Positions 7,597-15,391 of a stretch of DNA of 64,000 bases are shown here, one piece after another. How positions within the stretch are numbered: position 1 is the stretch's first letter; each line of letters begins with the position of its first letter. Source of the DNA: Amycolatopsis xylanica (lineage in GTDB: Bacteria; Actinomycetota; Actinomycetes; Mycobacteriales; Pseudonocardiaceae); assembly GCF_900107045.1 (NCBI RefSeq), contig NZ_FNON01000016.1:1-64000 (forward strand), given 5' to 3'. The notes below the pieces were generated by a model. It was not told the origin of the DNA. It was given only the letters and a program-made list of their open reading frames with translations, and did no database searches. Both the position numbers and the translations under genes were made by a program.

Positions 7597-8229
7597 TCAG
7601 ACCAGGGCCGTGTCCCTGAGCCCGCTGAGCAGCATCCCGAAGCCACGCTCGGCCTCGTCGACCGCACTCGGGTAAAGCTCCGCGGCGGACTGGCCGCCGA
7701 GCACGCGCGTGAGGTTGCAGCAGACCAGCGCGTACTGGACGGCGATGACCTGCGCGGCCGCGAGCTTGGCGGTGAACGCGTCGAGCACCTCGGTGAACGC
7801 GCAGGCGAGCGCGGTCTCGGTGCGCTTGCCGTGGTCGATCAGGCGCAGCTTCAACGTCGGCGAGCCCATCACCAGGTGCTGGAACGCGAGGTAGCCGTCC
7901 TCGTCGTTGAGCCCGGTCGCGGGCTCGCGCTCCGCGAGGCCACGCAGGAAATGCCGCCGCAGCGCGGCGACCGGGGACTCGCCGGGCTCCCGGTCGCGCA
8001 CCTGGCTCGCTGGCTGCTCGAACAGGCCCTCGACCCGGTACAGGACGAGATCTTCCTTGGTCGCGAAGTAGTTGAAGACCGTCATCTTCGACACCTCCGC
8101 CGCGACGGCGACCTCCGCGACGGAAACATGGTCGAAGCCGCGATCGACGAACAACGCGATCGCGGCTTCGGAGATCGCGCGGCGCGTCTGCAGCTTCCTG
8201 CGCTCGCGCGAACCCAAAGGCTCGCTCAT
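7597..8229 (-). CDS. TetR-family regulator at the end of the bkd operon
   Basis: 210 residues. The N-terminal TetR helix-turn-helix occupies about residues 10-58 (TRRAISEAAIALFVDRGFDH, VAAEVSKMTVFNYFATKEDL), followed by a helical ligand domain. It lies 10 bp downstream of the E2 gene on the same strand, so it is the last gene of the branched-chain dehydrogenase operon. An acyl-CoA or 2-oxoacid effector and feedback control of the operon are plausible, but no operator was identified. Together with the divergent Lrp regulator, the operon appears to have two local regulators. Confidence 0.85.
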   Translation of the reverse strand: MSEPLGSRERRKLQTRRAISEAAIALFVDRGFDHVSVAEVAVAAEVSKMTVFNYFATKEDLVLYRVEGLFEQPASQVRDREPGESPVAALRRHFLRGLAEREPATGLNDEDGYLAFQHLVMGSPTLKLRLIDHGKRTETALACAFTEVLDAFTAKLAAAQVIAVQYALVCCNLTRVLGGQSAAELYPSAVDEAERGFGMLLSGLRDTALV

Positions 8230-8239
8230 TTCGCTTACC

Positions 8240-9394
8240 CTACAGCGCTTTGAGCGGCTCCTCGACGCAGTCCGCCACGAACCTGAGGAACCCGCCCGCG
8301 GTGCCGCCGTCGCAGACGCGGTGATCGAACGCCAGCGTCAGCTCGCACACCTTCCGCACGCCCAGCTGCCCGCCGACCACCCACGGCCGGTCGATGATCC
8401 GGCCGATGCCGAGGATCGCCGCCTCGGGGTGGTTGATGATCGCGGCCGAGCCGTCGACGCCGAACACGCCGTAGTTGTTGATCGTGAACGTGCCGCCGGT
8501 GAGCTCGGCGGGCGTCAGGCTCCCTTGCCTGGCCGCGTTCGTGCGCTCGGCGATCGCCTCGGACAATTCGGGCGTCGCCAGTGCCTGCGCGTCGCGCACG
8601 ACCGGCACGACCAGGCCGCGGTCGGTCTGCGCGGCGAAGCCGAGGTGCACGTCGTCGAGCACGACGATCTCGTCGCCGTCGACGCGCGAGTTCAGCTCGG
8701 GGAACTTGCGCAGGCCGAGCACGGCGAACCGGGCGATCAGCGCGAGCAGGCTGACCGGCTTGAGCGCGGCGCGCGCCTCCATCAGGCGCGTCGCGTCGAC
8801 GTCCACCCAGACGGTCGCTTCCGGGATCTCGCGGCGTGACTGCGTGAGCTTGTCGGCGACGGTCTTTCGGATGCCCTTCAACGGGATCCGGCGCTCACCG
8901 GTCTTCGCGGCGACCGGTTTCGCGGTGGCCCGTTCGACGTCGACGCGGCGGACGATGCCGTGCGGCCCGCTGCCGTCGATCCGGGTCAGGTCGAGCCCGC
9001 GTTCCTTGGCGAGCTGCCGCACGAGCGGCGAGATCACGCCCGGCTTCGGCGCGCGTGCGGTGACCGGCGCGACGCTCACGCGGGCGCGGCGGTTTCGCCG
9101 TTTCGTCGCCGATGTCCCGTAACCGATGAGGACGTTGCCGCTGTCCTCTTCGGACTTCTTGGCGTCGCTCACGGAGATCAGCGGGGTCCCGACGGCCAGC
9201 GACTGACCGGGCTGGCCGTGCAGTGTGCTGATCACGCCCGCGAACGGCGACGGCACCTCGACCGAGGCCTTGGCCGTCTCGACCTCCACCACCGGCTGGT
9301 CGACGGTGATGGTGTCGCCGACGTCGACCAGCCAGTTGACGATCAACGCCTCGGTCAGGCCTTCTCCGAGGTCGGGCAGGAGGAAATCAGGCAC
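8240..9394 (-). CDS. bkdC: Branched-chain 2-oxoacid dehydrogenase E2 (dihydrolipoamide acyltransferase)
   Basis: 384 residues from the GTG at 9394. Domain order is complete: lipoyl domain (1-75) with the lipoyl lysine K42 in VETAKASVEVP, a basic linker, the peripheral subunit-binding domain (about 120-155, SPLVRQLAKERGLDLTRIDG), and the catalytic acyltransferase domain with H358 and D362 in HRVCDG. It moves acyl groups from E1 to CoA. The frame extends to an ATG at 9409, but E2 proteins begin with the (M)PDFLLPDLGEG sequence. The GTG gives an 8-bp overlap with the E1beta stop, so I chose it. A single lipoyl domain is normal for BCKDH-type E2. There is no E3 gene in the cluster. Confidence 0.9.
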   Translation of the reverse strand: MPDFLLPDLGEGLTEALIVNWLVDVGDTITVDQPVVEVETAKASVEVPSPFAGVISTLHGQPGQSLAVGTPLISVSDAKKSEEDSGNVLIGYGTSATKRRNRRARVSVAPVTARAPKPGVISPLVRQLAKERGLDLTRIDGSGPHGIVRRVDVERATAKPVAAKTGERRIPLKGIRKTVADKLTQSRREIPEATVWVDVDATRLMEARAALKPVSLLALIARFAVLGLRKFPELNSRVDGDEIVVLDDVHLGFAAQTDRGLVVPVVRDAQALATPELSEAIAERTNAARQGSLTPAELTGGTFTINNYGVFGVDGSAAIINHPEAAILGIGRIIDRPWVVGGQLGVRKVCELTLAFDHRVCDGGTAGGFLRFVADCVEEPLKAL

Positions 9395-10397
9395 CGCACA
9401 CCTCGTCATCCCATTGGAGCCTGGCCATCGTGTCGAGGATGCGGTCGACGCTCGGCAGGTGGTGTTCTTCCAGTTTCGGCGCGGGGTAAGGGATGTCGAG
9501 CCCGGTGACCCGCAGGATCGGCGCGTGCAGGTGGTGGAAGCACCGCTCGGTCAGCCGCGCGGCGACCTCGGCGCCGTACCCGCAGAACCCGGACGCCTCG
9601 TGCACCACGACCGCGCGCCCGGTCTTGCGCACCGACGCGGCGACGGTCTCGTCATCGAACGGCGAGAGGCTGCGCAGGTCGACGACCTCGACGTCCCAGC
9701 CCTCCTCGATCGCCGCTTCGGCGGTCTCCAGCGCGGTCGTGACCATCGGCCCGTACGCGATCAGCGTGACGTCCTTGCCCGTGCGGCGGACGACCGCGCG
9801 GTCCATCGGCGCGCCGGCGCGGTCGAGCGCGACCTCGCCCTTGGCCCAGTAGCGGCGCTTCGGCTCCAGGAAGATCACCGGGTCCGGGCTGTCGATCGCG
9901 TCGCGCAGCAGGTGATACGCGTCGGCCGGGGTGCCCGGCGTGACGACGCGCAGGCCGGGGGTGTGCGTGTAGTAGGCTTCGGAGGAGTCGCAGTGGTGCT
10001 CGACGCCGCCGATCCCGCCGCCATAAGGAATCCTGATGACGACCGGCAGCTCGACCTTGCCCTGTGTCCGGTTGCGCATCTTGGCCAGGTGACTGGTGAT
10101 CTGCTCGAACGCGGGATAGGCGAAGGCGTCGAACTGCATCTCGACGACCGGGCGCAGGCCGTTCATCGCCATCCCGATCGCGGTGCCGACGATGCCCGAT
10201 TCGGCGAGCGGGGTGTCGAACACGCGGCGCTCGCCGAAGCGCTCGCTGAGCCCGTCGGTGACCCGGAAGACGCCGCCGAGCGGGCCGACGTCCTCACCGA
10301 AGACGAGCACGCGGTCGTCGGCTTCCAGCGCGTCGGCGAGCGCGGCGTTGAGCGCGCCCGCCATCGACAGCTGCTGGACTTTTTCGATCGTGGTCAC
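9387..10397 (-). CDS. bkdB: Branched-chain 2-oxoacid dehydrogenase E1 beta subunit
   Basis: 336 residues. Transketolase-like pyrimidine-binding domain with FGEDVGPLGGVFRVTDGL near the N-terminus, then EMQFDAFAYPAFEQI and RIPYGGGIGGVEHHCDS, and a C-terminal transketolase domain (VVDLRSLSPFDDE). Together with E1alpha it forms the thiamine-diphosphate heterotetramer that decarboxylates branched-chain 2-oxoacids. The open frame extends far upstream, but the GTG at 10397 begins the TTIEKVQQLSMAGALN sequence. It forms a GTGA overlap with the E1alpha stop (10394), so the longer frame is rejected. Confidence 0.92.
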   Translation of the reverse strand: MTTIEKVQQLSMAGALNAALADALEADDRVLVFGEDVGPLGGVFRVTDGLSERFGERRVFDTPLAESGIVGTAIGMAMNGLRPVVEMQFDAFAYPAFEQITSHLAKMRNRTQGKVELPVVIRIPYGGGIGGVEHHCDSSEAYYTHTPGLRVVTPGTPADAYHLLRDAIDSPDPVIFLEPKRRYWAKGEVALDRAGAPMDRAVVRRTGKDVTLIAYGPMVTTALETAEAAIEEGWDVEVVDLRSLSPFDDETVAASVRKTGRAVVVHEASGFCGYGAEVAARLTERCFHHLHAPILRVTGLDIPYPAPKLEEHHLPSVDRILDTMARLQWDDEVCGA

Positions 10398-11491
10398 GCT
10401 TCTTCCCCTGCCAGCTCGGCTTCCAGCATCGCCGCCTGCTCGCGCAACGCGGCCGTGCGCTCGGCGTAGACATGGTCGAACAACGACTGCGGCCGGACGG
10501 CCACGTCGGCGTTCATTCCTTTTCGGACGGACGCGGCGAAGTCCTCGGCCTCGGCCGCGACGGCCTCGCGCCGCGCGTCGTCGAGCAGCCCGCGCCCGAT
10601 GAGGTAGGCCTCCAGCCGGTCGAGCGGGTCGCGGCCGAGCCAGGCGGCGACCTCGCCGGAGTCGCGGTAGCGCGACGCGTCGTCGGCGTTGGTGTGCGCC
10701 TCGATCCGGTAGGTGACGGCCTCGATCAAGGTCGGCCCGCCGCCCGCCCGCGCGGTCTCGACGGCCTGGCGCACGGCAGAGTAGACGGCCGCCGGGTCGT
10801 TGCCGTCGATGAGCAGCGACGGGATGCCATAGCCGATCCCCTTGTGCGCCAACGAGGGCGCCGCGTTCTGCTTGCTCATCGGGACGCTGATGGCGTACCC
10901 GTTGTTCTGCACCAGGAAGACGGTCGGCGTCTGCCACACCCCGGCGAAGTTGAGCGCCTCGTGGGTGTCGCCCTCGCTGGTCGCGCCATCACCGAGCAGC
11001 ACGAGCGCGACGCTGTCCTCGCCCTTGTAGCGCGCGGCGTGCGCGACGCCGACGGCGTGCAGCGTGTTCGTGGCGAGCGGCGTGCACTGCGGGGCGACGC
11101 GCAGCTCGTACGGGTCGTAGCCCAGATGCCAGCCGCCCTGCAGGAGCGTCAGCGTCTGCACCGGGTCGACGCCGCGGGTGACCAGCGCGACCGAGTCGCG
11201 GTAGGTCGGGAACAGCCAGTCCTGGGCGTCCAGCGCGACGACGGCGCCGACCTCGCACGCCTCCTGCCCGCGCGAAGACGGGTAGACGGCGAGGCGGCCC
11301 TGCTTGGTCAGCGCGGTGGCCTGGGTGTCGAAGCGGCGGCCGATGACCATGCGGCGGTGCAGGTCGAGCAGCACGTCGTCGCCCGGCATGGTCAGCTCGG
11401 AGCCGTCGATCAGGCGGCCATCGGCGTCCAGCAGTCCGATCGGGGTTTCGGACGGCAGGAGATGCCGCTGGGGCAGGCTGGTGAGCGTCAA
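10394..11491 (-). CDS. bkdA: Branched-chain 2-oxoacid dehydrogenase E1 alpha subunit
   Basis: 365 residues, thiamine-diphosphate binding. The signature GDG...NN motif spans residues 167-197 (GDGATSEGDTHEALNFAG to QNN). YPSSRGQEACEVG (70-82) and the phosphorylation-loop-like YRIEAHTNADDASRYR are also present. It catalyses decarboxylation of the branched-chain 2-oxoacid in the first step of Val/Leu/Ile breakdown, which also supplies iso- and anteiso-fatty-acid primers. The start is a TTG at 11491 with AGGAGG at 11497-11502, an unusual codon supported by the spacing. It is the first gene of the operon bkdA-bkdB-bkdC-tetR. Confidence 0.92.
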   Translation of the reverse strand: MTLTSLPQRHLLPSETPIGLLDADGRLIDGSELTMPGDDVLLDLHRRMVIGRRFDTQATALTKQGRLAVYPSSRGQEACEVGAVVALDAQDWLFPTYRDSVALVTRGVDPVQTLTLLQGGWHLGYDPYELRVAPQCTPLATNTLHAVGVAHAARYKGEDSVALVLLGDGATSEGDTHEALNFAGVWQTPTVFLVQNNGYAISVPMSKQNAAPSLAHKGIGYGIPSLLIDGNDPAAVYSAVRQAVETARAGGGPTLIEAVTYRIEAHTNADDASRYRDSGEVAAWLGRDPLDRLEAYLIGRGLLDDARREAVAAEAEDFAASVRKGMNADVAVRPQSLFDHVYAERTAALREQAAMLEAELAGEEA

Positions 11492-11603
11492 GGCGACCTC
11501 CTGAAGTCGGGTGTCGCTGATGGTGACGGTTTCGGAGCCGTTTTTCTAGACATGTTGATCTGATCTGGACGTTTGTTAACCACGGGCGGCTATCATCGAC
11601 CAA

Positions 11604-12086
11604 ATGACCGGTTCCGAGGGCGAAACACCGAGCCTGCCTGGACAGCTGGACGACACCGACCAGGCGATCGTCGCCCAGCTCCGCGCGGACGGCCGCATGT
11701 CCATGCGCGCCTTGGCCGAGCGCCTCCACATCTCGCGCGCGAGCGCCTACTCGCGGGTGGAGCGTCTGCACCGCGACGGCGTGATCACCGGCTACAGCGC
11801 GGTCATCGACCCCGAGCGCTGCGGCTACGGCATCTCGGCGTACGTGTATCTCAAGGTCAGCCAGCATTCCTGGAAGTCGGTCAAGCAGCACGTCCTGGAG
11901 ATCCCCGAGGTCTGGCACGGCGCGCTGGTCTCCGGCGAGTACGACCTGGTCCTGCTCGTCCGCGCCCGCGACGCCCAGAGCCTGCGTCATCTCGTGCTGA
12001 CCAAGCTCCAGACGGTCCCCGACGTGGTGTCCAGCCACACGGTCCTGATCCTCGACGAGCTGGCACCCGACCGCGCCCAGCAGTAG
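11604..12086 (+). CDS. Lrp/AsnC-family regulator, likely BkdR
   Basis: 160 residues. N-terminal winged helix-turn-helix (about 15-75: DDTDQAIVAQLRADGRMSMR, ALAERLHISRASAYSRVERL) and a C-terminal RAM/effector domain (YVYLKVSQHSWKSVKQHVL, LVRARDAQSLRHLV). It is divergent from the bkd operon across a 112-bp gap, the usual place for an Lrp-type activator that senses branched-chain amino acids. It is followed ten bases later by an ornithine cyclodeaminase-like gene and probably shares its transcript. The bkd role is inferred from position. Confidence 0.88.
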   Translation: MTGSEGETPSLPGQLDDTDQAIVAQLRADGRMSMRALAERLHISRASAYSRVERLHRDGVITGYSAVIDPERCGYGISAYVYLKVSQHSWKSVKQHVLEIPEVWHGALVSGEYDLVLLVRARDAQSLRHLVLTKLQTVPDVVSSHTVLILDELAPDRAQQ

Positions 12087-12096
12087 CGTCCCGGGC

Positions 12097-12993
12097 ATGC
12101 TCACGGCTTCGGAAGTCCGCAAGCTCATCTCGATGCCCGACGCCGTCGCCGCCGTGCGCGCGGCGTTCCTGGACCTGGCGGCCGGCGAGTTCACCCAGCC
12201 GACCCGGCTCTCGTTCGGCGGCGGGCGCGCGCTGGTGATGTCGGCCTACCACGCCGGTTCCGGCGCCGCGGTGGTCAAGACGCTGAGCGTGGAGCTGGAG
12301 CGATCGCCCGCCATCCTGGGCACCCTGGTCTGGAGTTCCGCGGACGGCCAGCTCGTCGCCGACGCGATCGAGGTGACCACCCTGCGCACGGGCGCGGTTT
12401 CCGGTGTCGCCACGGACCTGCTGGCCGCGCCGGACGCTTCCCGGCTGACCGTGCTGGGCGCCGGAGCGCAAGCCGCCGATCAGGTGCGGGCGGTGGCGGC
12501 CGTCCGGCCACTGGCTTCGGTGACCGTGCATGCGCGGACCTCCGCGCGGGCTTCGGCGCTGATTTCCGTTCTGCGGAAGGAGTTCCCGGCCGTCGAGTTC
12601 GCGGTGAGCGGGACGGCCGACGAGGCGGTGTCCGCGGCCGACGTGGTCTGTTGCGCGACTTCGGCTTCGGAGCCGGTGTTCGACGCGGCGGCGTTGCCGG
12701 AGAACGTGCACGTCAACGCGATCGGGTCGTATCTGCCCTCGATGCGGGAGCTGCCCGAGGAGTTGCTGGCGTCGGCGCGCGTGGTGGTCGTCGACGAGGT
12801 GGGCGCCTGCATGGAGGAGGCCGGTGAGGTCATCCACGCGGTGTCGACGGGGTCGCTCAAGCGGGATTCGTTGGTGGAACTCGGTTCCGCGCTGACCGAC
12901 CCGCCCGGGGTGGGCGGGCGGACGGTGTTCAAGAGCGTCGGGGTCGCCGCGCAGGACTGGGCGCTCGCGCGCCTGCTCGCGCAGGGGTCGTGA
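12097..12993 (+). CDS. Ornithine cyclodeaminase / mu-crystallin family oxidoreductase
   Basis: 298 residues. A Rossmann NAD(P)-binding motif GAGAQA is at 121-126. K61 in VVKTLSVE is the family's conserved active-site lysine, and DEVGACMEEAGEV is the typical C-terminal segment. Family members include ornithine cyclodeaminase, alanine dehydrogenase, and enzymes reducing cyclic imines. The reaction here cannot be decided from sequence. Being co-transcribed with an Lrp regulator and divergent from bkd suggests an amino-acid or imine substrate. The last codons GGG TCG TGA belong to the dispersed palindrome at 12985, so the stop codon is supplied by the repeat. Confidence 0.82.
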   Translation: MLTASEVRKLISMPDAVAAVRAAFLDLAAGEFTQPTRLSFGGGRALVMSAYHAGSGAAVVKTLSVELERSPAILGTLVWSSADGQLVADAIEVTTLRTGAVSGVATDLLAAPDASRLTVLGAGAQAADQVRAVAAVRPLASVTVHARTSARASALISVLRKEFPAVEFAVSGTADEAVSAADVVCCATSASEPVFDAAALPENVHVNAIGSYLPSMRELPEELLASARVVVVDEVGACMEEAGEVIHAVSTGSLKRDSLVELGSALTDPPGVGGRTVFKSVGVAAQDWALARLLAQGS

Positions 12994-13034
12994 GTGTTCC
13001 GGCCGGTTCTAACCGGTCTAGACACTCACGACCC
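12985..13034. repeat. Full copy of the 50-bp GGGTCGTGAGTG palindrome
   Basis: Arms GGGTCGTGAGTG and CACTCACGACCC enclose a centre GGCCGGTTCTAACCGG. The TGA stop of the ornithine cyclodeaminase-like gene is in the left arm (12991-12993). Confidence 0.9.
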
Positions 13035-13305
13035 TTTGGCCTGCGGAAGCTTGTGCGGGCGAGGGGAGACCCTGCTGCACCCAACGCAGCAGGGTCTCCC
13101 CTCGTTCGGGCATAATCGGCCTGCGCGAGTGGTACCTCTGCTCCGTTAGACGCAGCAAAGTCACCACTCGCCCGCCGCCCGAGGTGGATCGCGCAGTGAG
13201 GGTGCCCCCGAGTGCTTGCAACGCACCCAACGGTCCCAGCTCGCTGAACAACCACACGGGGTAGTCGTCGTCCTCGTGCGTCCAGCGACATTTCAAGTAG
13301 CGCAT
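13018..13305 (-). pseudogene. Possible decayed small gene in a 412-bp gap
   Basis: The gap 12994-13405 has no convincing intact gene. On the minus strand a 95-codon frame begins with MRYLKCRWTHEDDDYPVWLF, which looks like the start of a small actinobacterial protein family (of the MRYLxVxW type, possibly DUF6881 from memory). After SELG the composition stops resembling a protein of that family. A neighbouring frame reads WDRWVRCKH at the place where such proteins usually continue, and it soon meets a stop. This pattern suggests a frameshifted remnant. The frame then runs through a perfect hairpin and into the dispersed palindrome, so its 3' half is unlikely to be selected coding sequence. Confidence 0.3.
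13061..13103. terminator. Perfect 18-bp hairpin
   Basis: GAGGGGAGACCCTGCTGC (13061-13078), a 7-base loop, then its exact reverse complement (13086-13103). There is no clear U-run, but the long GC-rich stem could terminate transcription in either direction. It lies 27 bp after the dispersed palindrome at the end of the ornithine cyclodeaminase-like gene. Confidence 0.65.
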
Positions 13306-13405
13306 CAGACCTTGCCCCCTTCGACCATTCGATCATGCCCCTTTGGCCATGGTCCGGGTGCGTGTTTGCCGATAACCTGCAGCCGTCGACTCGAAGGGGA
13401 TCACC

Positions 13406-13837
13406 ATGCGCACCTCAGTTCGTGGCACTCTCGCCGGCGCGGCCGTACTGGGCGCGCTGCTGGTCCCGGCCACCGCCGAAGCCACGCCCGGCTCCGGCGT
13501 GACCGGCGTGATCCTGTCGAAGACCACCCTCGGCAAGACCGACTACATCCTGCGCGAGATCACCATCCAGCCGGGCGGCGGCACCGGCTGGCATTTCCAC
13601 GACGGCACGCTCTACGCGTTCGTCAAGGCGGGCACCCTGACGCACAACGACGCCGACTGCGTCACGCAGGACGTGTATCGCGCCGGCGCCACCTTCGTCG
13701 AGCCCAAGGGCGCCGACAAAGTCCACATCGGACGCAACCTCGGCAGCACGCCGATCGTGCTCGACGTGCTGTACGTGCTGCCGACCGGCAGCCCGCTGGC
13801 GGAGGACGCGCCGAACCCCGGCTGCGACTTCCAGTAG
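13406..13837 (+). CDS. Secreted cupin-domain protein
   Basis: 143 residues. A Sec signal peptide covers about 1-27 (RTSVRGTLAGAAVLGALLVP, then ATAEA). The mature part is a single small cupin barrel: IQPGGGTGWHFHDGTLY carries the G-x5-H-x-H metal motif, and a later G-x-x-x-H segment is GADKVHIGRN. Two cysteines (DCVTQ and PGCDF) could form a disulfide outside the cell. The ATG at 13406 is preceded by AAGGGGA at good spacing. No substrate can be assigned. The stop codon abuts the convergent gene at 13838 with no gap. Confidence 0.78.
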   Translation: MRTSVRGTLAGAAVLGALLVPATAEATPGSGVTGVILSKTTLGKTDYILREITIQPGGGTGWHFHDGTLYAFVKAGTLTHNDADCVTQDVYRAGATFVEPKGADKVHIGRNLGSTPIVLDVLYVLPTGSPLAEDAPNPGCDFQ

Positions 13838-14260
13838 CTACGTGCCGAGATCCCACGCGGGGTCGTCGTGGAACCGGATCAGCACCTCTTCGTAGCCGAG
13901 CAGCTTGCTGCCGCCTGCGTCGAGGATGCCTTCCAGGCCAGGCAACAGGTCCCGCAGCAGCGTGCGTGCTTCGGCGCCCTCGTCGTAGCCGAGCAGCACC
14001 GCGTGGAACTGCCCGAGCAGCTGCGCGAACTGAGCCGTCTCGGCTTCCTTGTACTCGGTGAGCACGTCGCCTGAGACGTCCACGTCGAAGACGCAGTCTT
14101 CTCGTTGCAGGCGGCCGAGATCCGGCTCGTACCGGCCGACTTCGCCGAGCCTGCAGACGAGTTCGAGATGGCTCTCGAGCTCGCTGACCAGCACGACGGC
14201 CGGGCGGTTGCCGGTGCGTTTCCTGGCGGGGCGGCGCTGGGGCCGCGTCAGCTCAGGCAT
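13838..14260 (-). CDS. Conserved hypothetical protein, downstream of the riboswitch-linked gene
   Basis: 140 residues, not recognised. The basic N-terminus (RPQRRPARKRTGNRP) is followed by a mostly acidic helical protein (VSELESHLELVCRLGEVGRY, FDVDVSGDVLTEYKEAETAQ, LLRDLLPGLEGILDAGGSKL). There are no signal or membrane segments. It starts 21 bp after the stop of the aldehyde dehydrogenase-like gene on the same strand, so it may belong to the same cobalamin-controlled transcript. However, the AT-richer gap (CTATTGTAGACAGTC just before the ATG) could also hold its own promoter. Codon usage is normal for the window. Confidence 0.6.
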   Translation of the reverse strand: MPELTRPQRRPARKRTGNRPAVVLVSELESHLELVCRLGEVGRYEPDLGRLQREDCVFDVDVSGDVLTEYKEAETAQFAQLLGQFHAVLLGYDEGAEARTLLRDLLPGLEGILDAGGSKLLGYEEVLIRFHDDPAWDLGT

Positions 14261-14281
14261 GACTGTCTACAATAGAATCGT

Positions 14282-15013
14282 TCATCGGGAACCTGCCGAA
14301 CGCCGGAAATCGGGGCGGTAGACGGCGGCCAGGCGTTCGACCACCGGGTCTGGGGCGCGGCCCGCGAACTGGGCCACCAGTGACGTGGCCATCTGCGCCT
14401 CGCTCGCCGGGCCGGTGCCCGCGCCGACGAGCGCGCCGACCACCTGGTCGGAGTCGGGCTCCGGCAGGGGCACGAGATGGCTGCGGGTGCCGTGGAAGCA
14501 CTGCGCCGTCTTGCCGTACGCGAGCGCGGTCGCCTGCACGGACTCGGCGACGGCCGAGGGACCGACGAAACCGATCGCGTCGACGCGGGGATGGGCGATG
14601 AGCGCGTCGATGGCCTCGCGGTCACCATGGACGACATTGAAGACGCCGGGCGGCAGGCCCGCGTCGAGGAACGTGGTCGCGAGGCGCAAGGCGATCGACG
14701 GATCACGCTCGGATGGCTTGAGCACGAACGAGTTCCCGCAGGCGACGGCGGGCGCGGCGTTCCACACCGGCACCATCACCGGGCAGCCGTCGAGTTCGTC
14801 GCTGACCCGTTCCAGGAAGTCCATCAGTCCCCGCAGCCGCCGGTCCGGCTGCCACTGCGCCCACTCGTCCTGCGCCGCGACCGCCACTTCGACGGCGTAG
14901 TCGACCTCGCGCTTGCCCGCGAGCGGGACACGGATGCCGGGCAGCTCGTGAAACCGCCCCGACGTCCCGAAAACCGGCTTGCCGCCGATGAAATGGAATA
15001 GTTCGTCACTCAC
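14282..15013 (-). CDS. Shortened aldehyde dehydrogenase-like protein (MmsA-related), predicted inactive
   Basis: 243 residues from the GTG at 15013. The sequence follows methylmalonate-semialdehyde dehydrogenase: FIGGKPVFGTSGRFHELPGI at the start, then PVMVPVWNAAPAVACGNSFV, LKPSERDPS, GLPPGVFNVVHGDREAIDAL, and AIGFVGPS. Family members are about 500 residues long. Here a block before PVMVP (which normally includes the EhGK segment) is missing. The GxRCMA loop with the catalytic cysteine is replaced by GPASEAQMATS, and the whole C-terminal half is absent. The frame has no internal stops, so it may be a kept pseudoenzyme rather than a fresh pseudogene. A cobalamin riboswitch lies 85 nt upstream. 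MmsA feeds propionyl-CoA, whose onward use needs the B12-dependent mutase, so the pairing makes sense biochemically. Confidence 0.65.
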   Translation of the reverse strand: MSDELFHFIGGKPVFGTSGRFHELPGIRVPLAGKREVDYAVEVAVAAQDEWAQWQPDRRLRGLMDFLERVSDELDGCPVMVPVWNAAPAVACGNSFVLKPSERDPSIALRLATTFLDAGLPPGVFNVVHGDREAIDALIAHPRVDAIGFVGPSAVAESVQATALAYGKTAQCFHGTRSHLVPLPEPDSDQVVGALVGAGTGPASEAQMATSLVAQFAGRAPDPVVERLAAVYRPDFRRSAGSR

Positions 15014-15089
15014 CTGACCCACCCTGGTCGCAGGGAGGTTTTCCTCGCAGGGCGAAGAGACATTCGTGCCAGCTCCATCCTCGTGGACA

Positions 15090-15210
15090 CACGCCGCGCC
15101 CACGGCCGGCGACCTGGCTTCCGGTCCCGCGCGCGCAGGATCGGTCACAGTGGCGGGACCGCGCCGGTTTCGCACCGGCTTCCCCGGGAATCCGTGGGCC
15201 TTCATTTCAC
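15090..15210 (-). promoter_or_regulatory. Cobalamin (adenosylcobalamin) riboswitch
   Basis: Read on the minus strand, the core contains GGGGAAGCCGGTGCGAAACC, then GGCGCGGTCCCGCCACTGTG, and after a variable arm GGAAGCCAGGTCGCCGGC. These are the hallmark conserved blocks of B12 riboswitches, including the GCCACTG element (15150-15156). An 8-bp closing helix pairs CCGTGGGC with GCCCACGG (positions 15194-15202 with 15098-15105). The element points at the shortened aldehyde dehydrogenase-like gene, whose GTG start is at 15013. No obvious terminator follows, so control of translation initiation is likely. Confidence 0.9.
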
Positions 15211-15213
15211 CCT

Positions 15214-15391
15214 AGGGCGGTAATTCCGCACCTGTCGAGGCCGCGAACCCGGTTTACGGGGTGGGCGCGACCATCCCAGGGGACCCCTAAGCTGACACGC
15301 CTGAGCCGGCCGAGAACGGCCGTGCGCCGAGGATCCCGCACTCACCGTTCTTGAACGCCGTACAGGAGCGGGATCCGTTGCGCCACAAGGG
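15214..15391. other. Intergenic region upstream of the riboswitch
   Basis: I see no gene here. Short inverted repeats include AGGGGACCCCT (about 15276-15287), CGGCCGAGAACGGCCG (about 15308-15323), and GGATCCCGC paired with GCGGGATCC (about 15330-15375). The promoter for the riboswitch transcript should lie in this stretch. Confidence 0.4.

Noticed and set aside
15014..15205. Upstream extension of the aldehyde dehydrogenase-like gene to an ATG at 15205
   Set aside because: The extension is the cobalamin riboswitch itself and gives no family-like sequence.
15330..15375. Possible tRNA from the GGATCCCGC/GCGGGATCC arms
   Set aside because: There is no anticodon or T-arm consensus between the arms.
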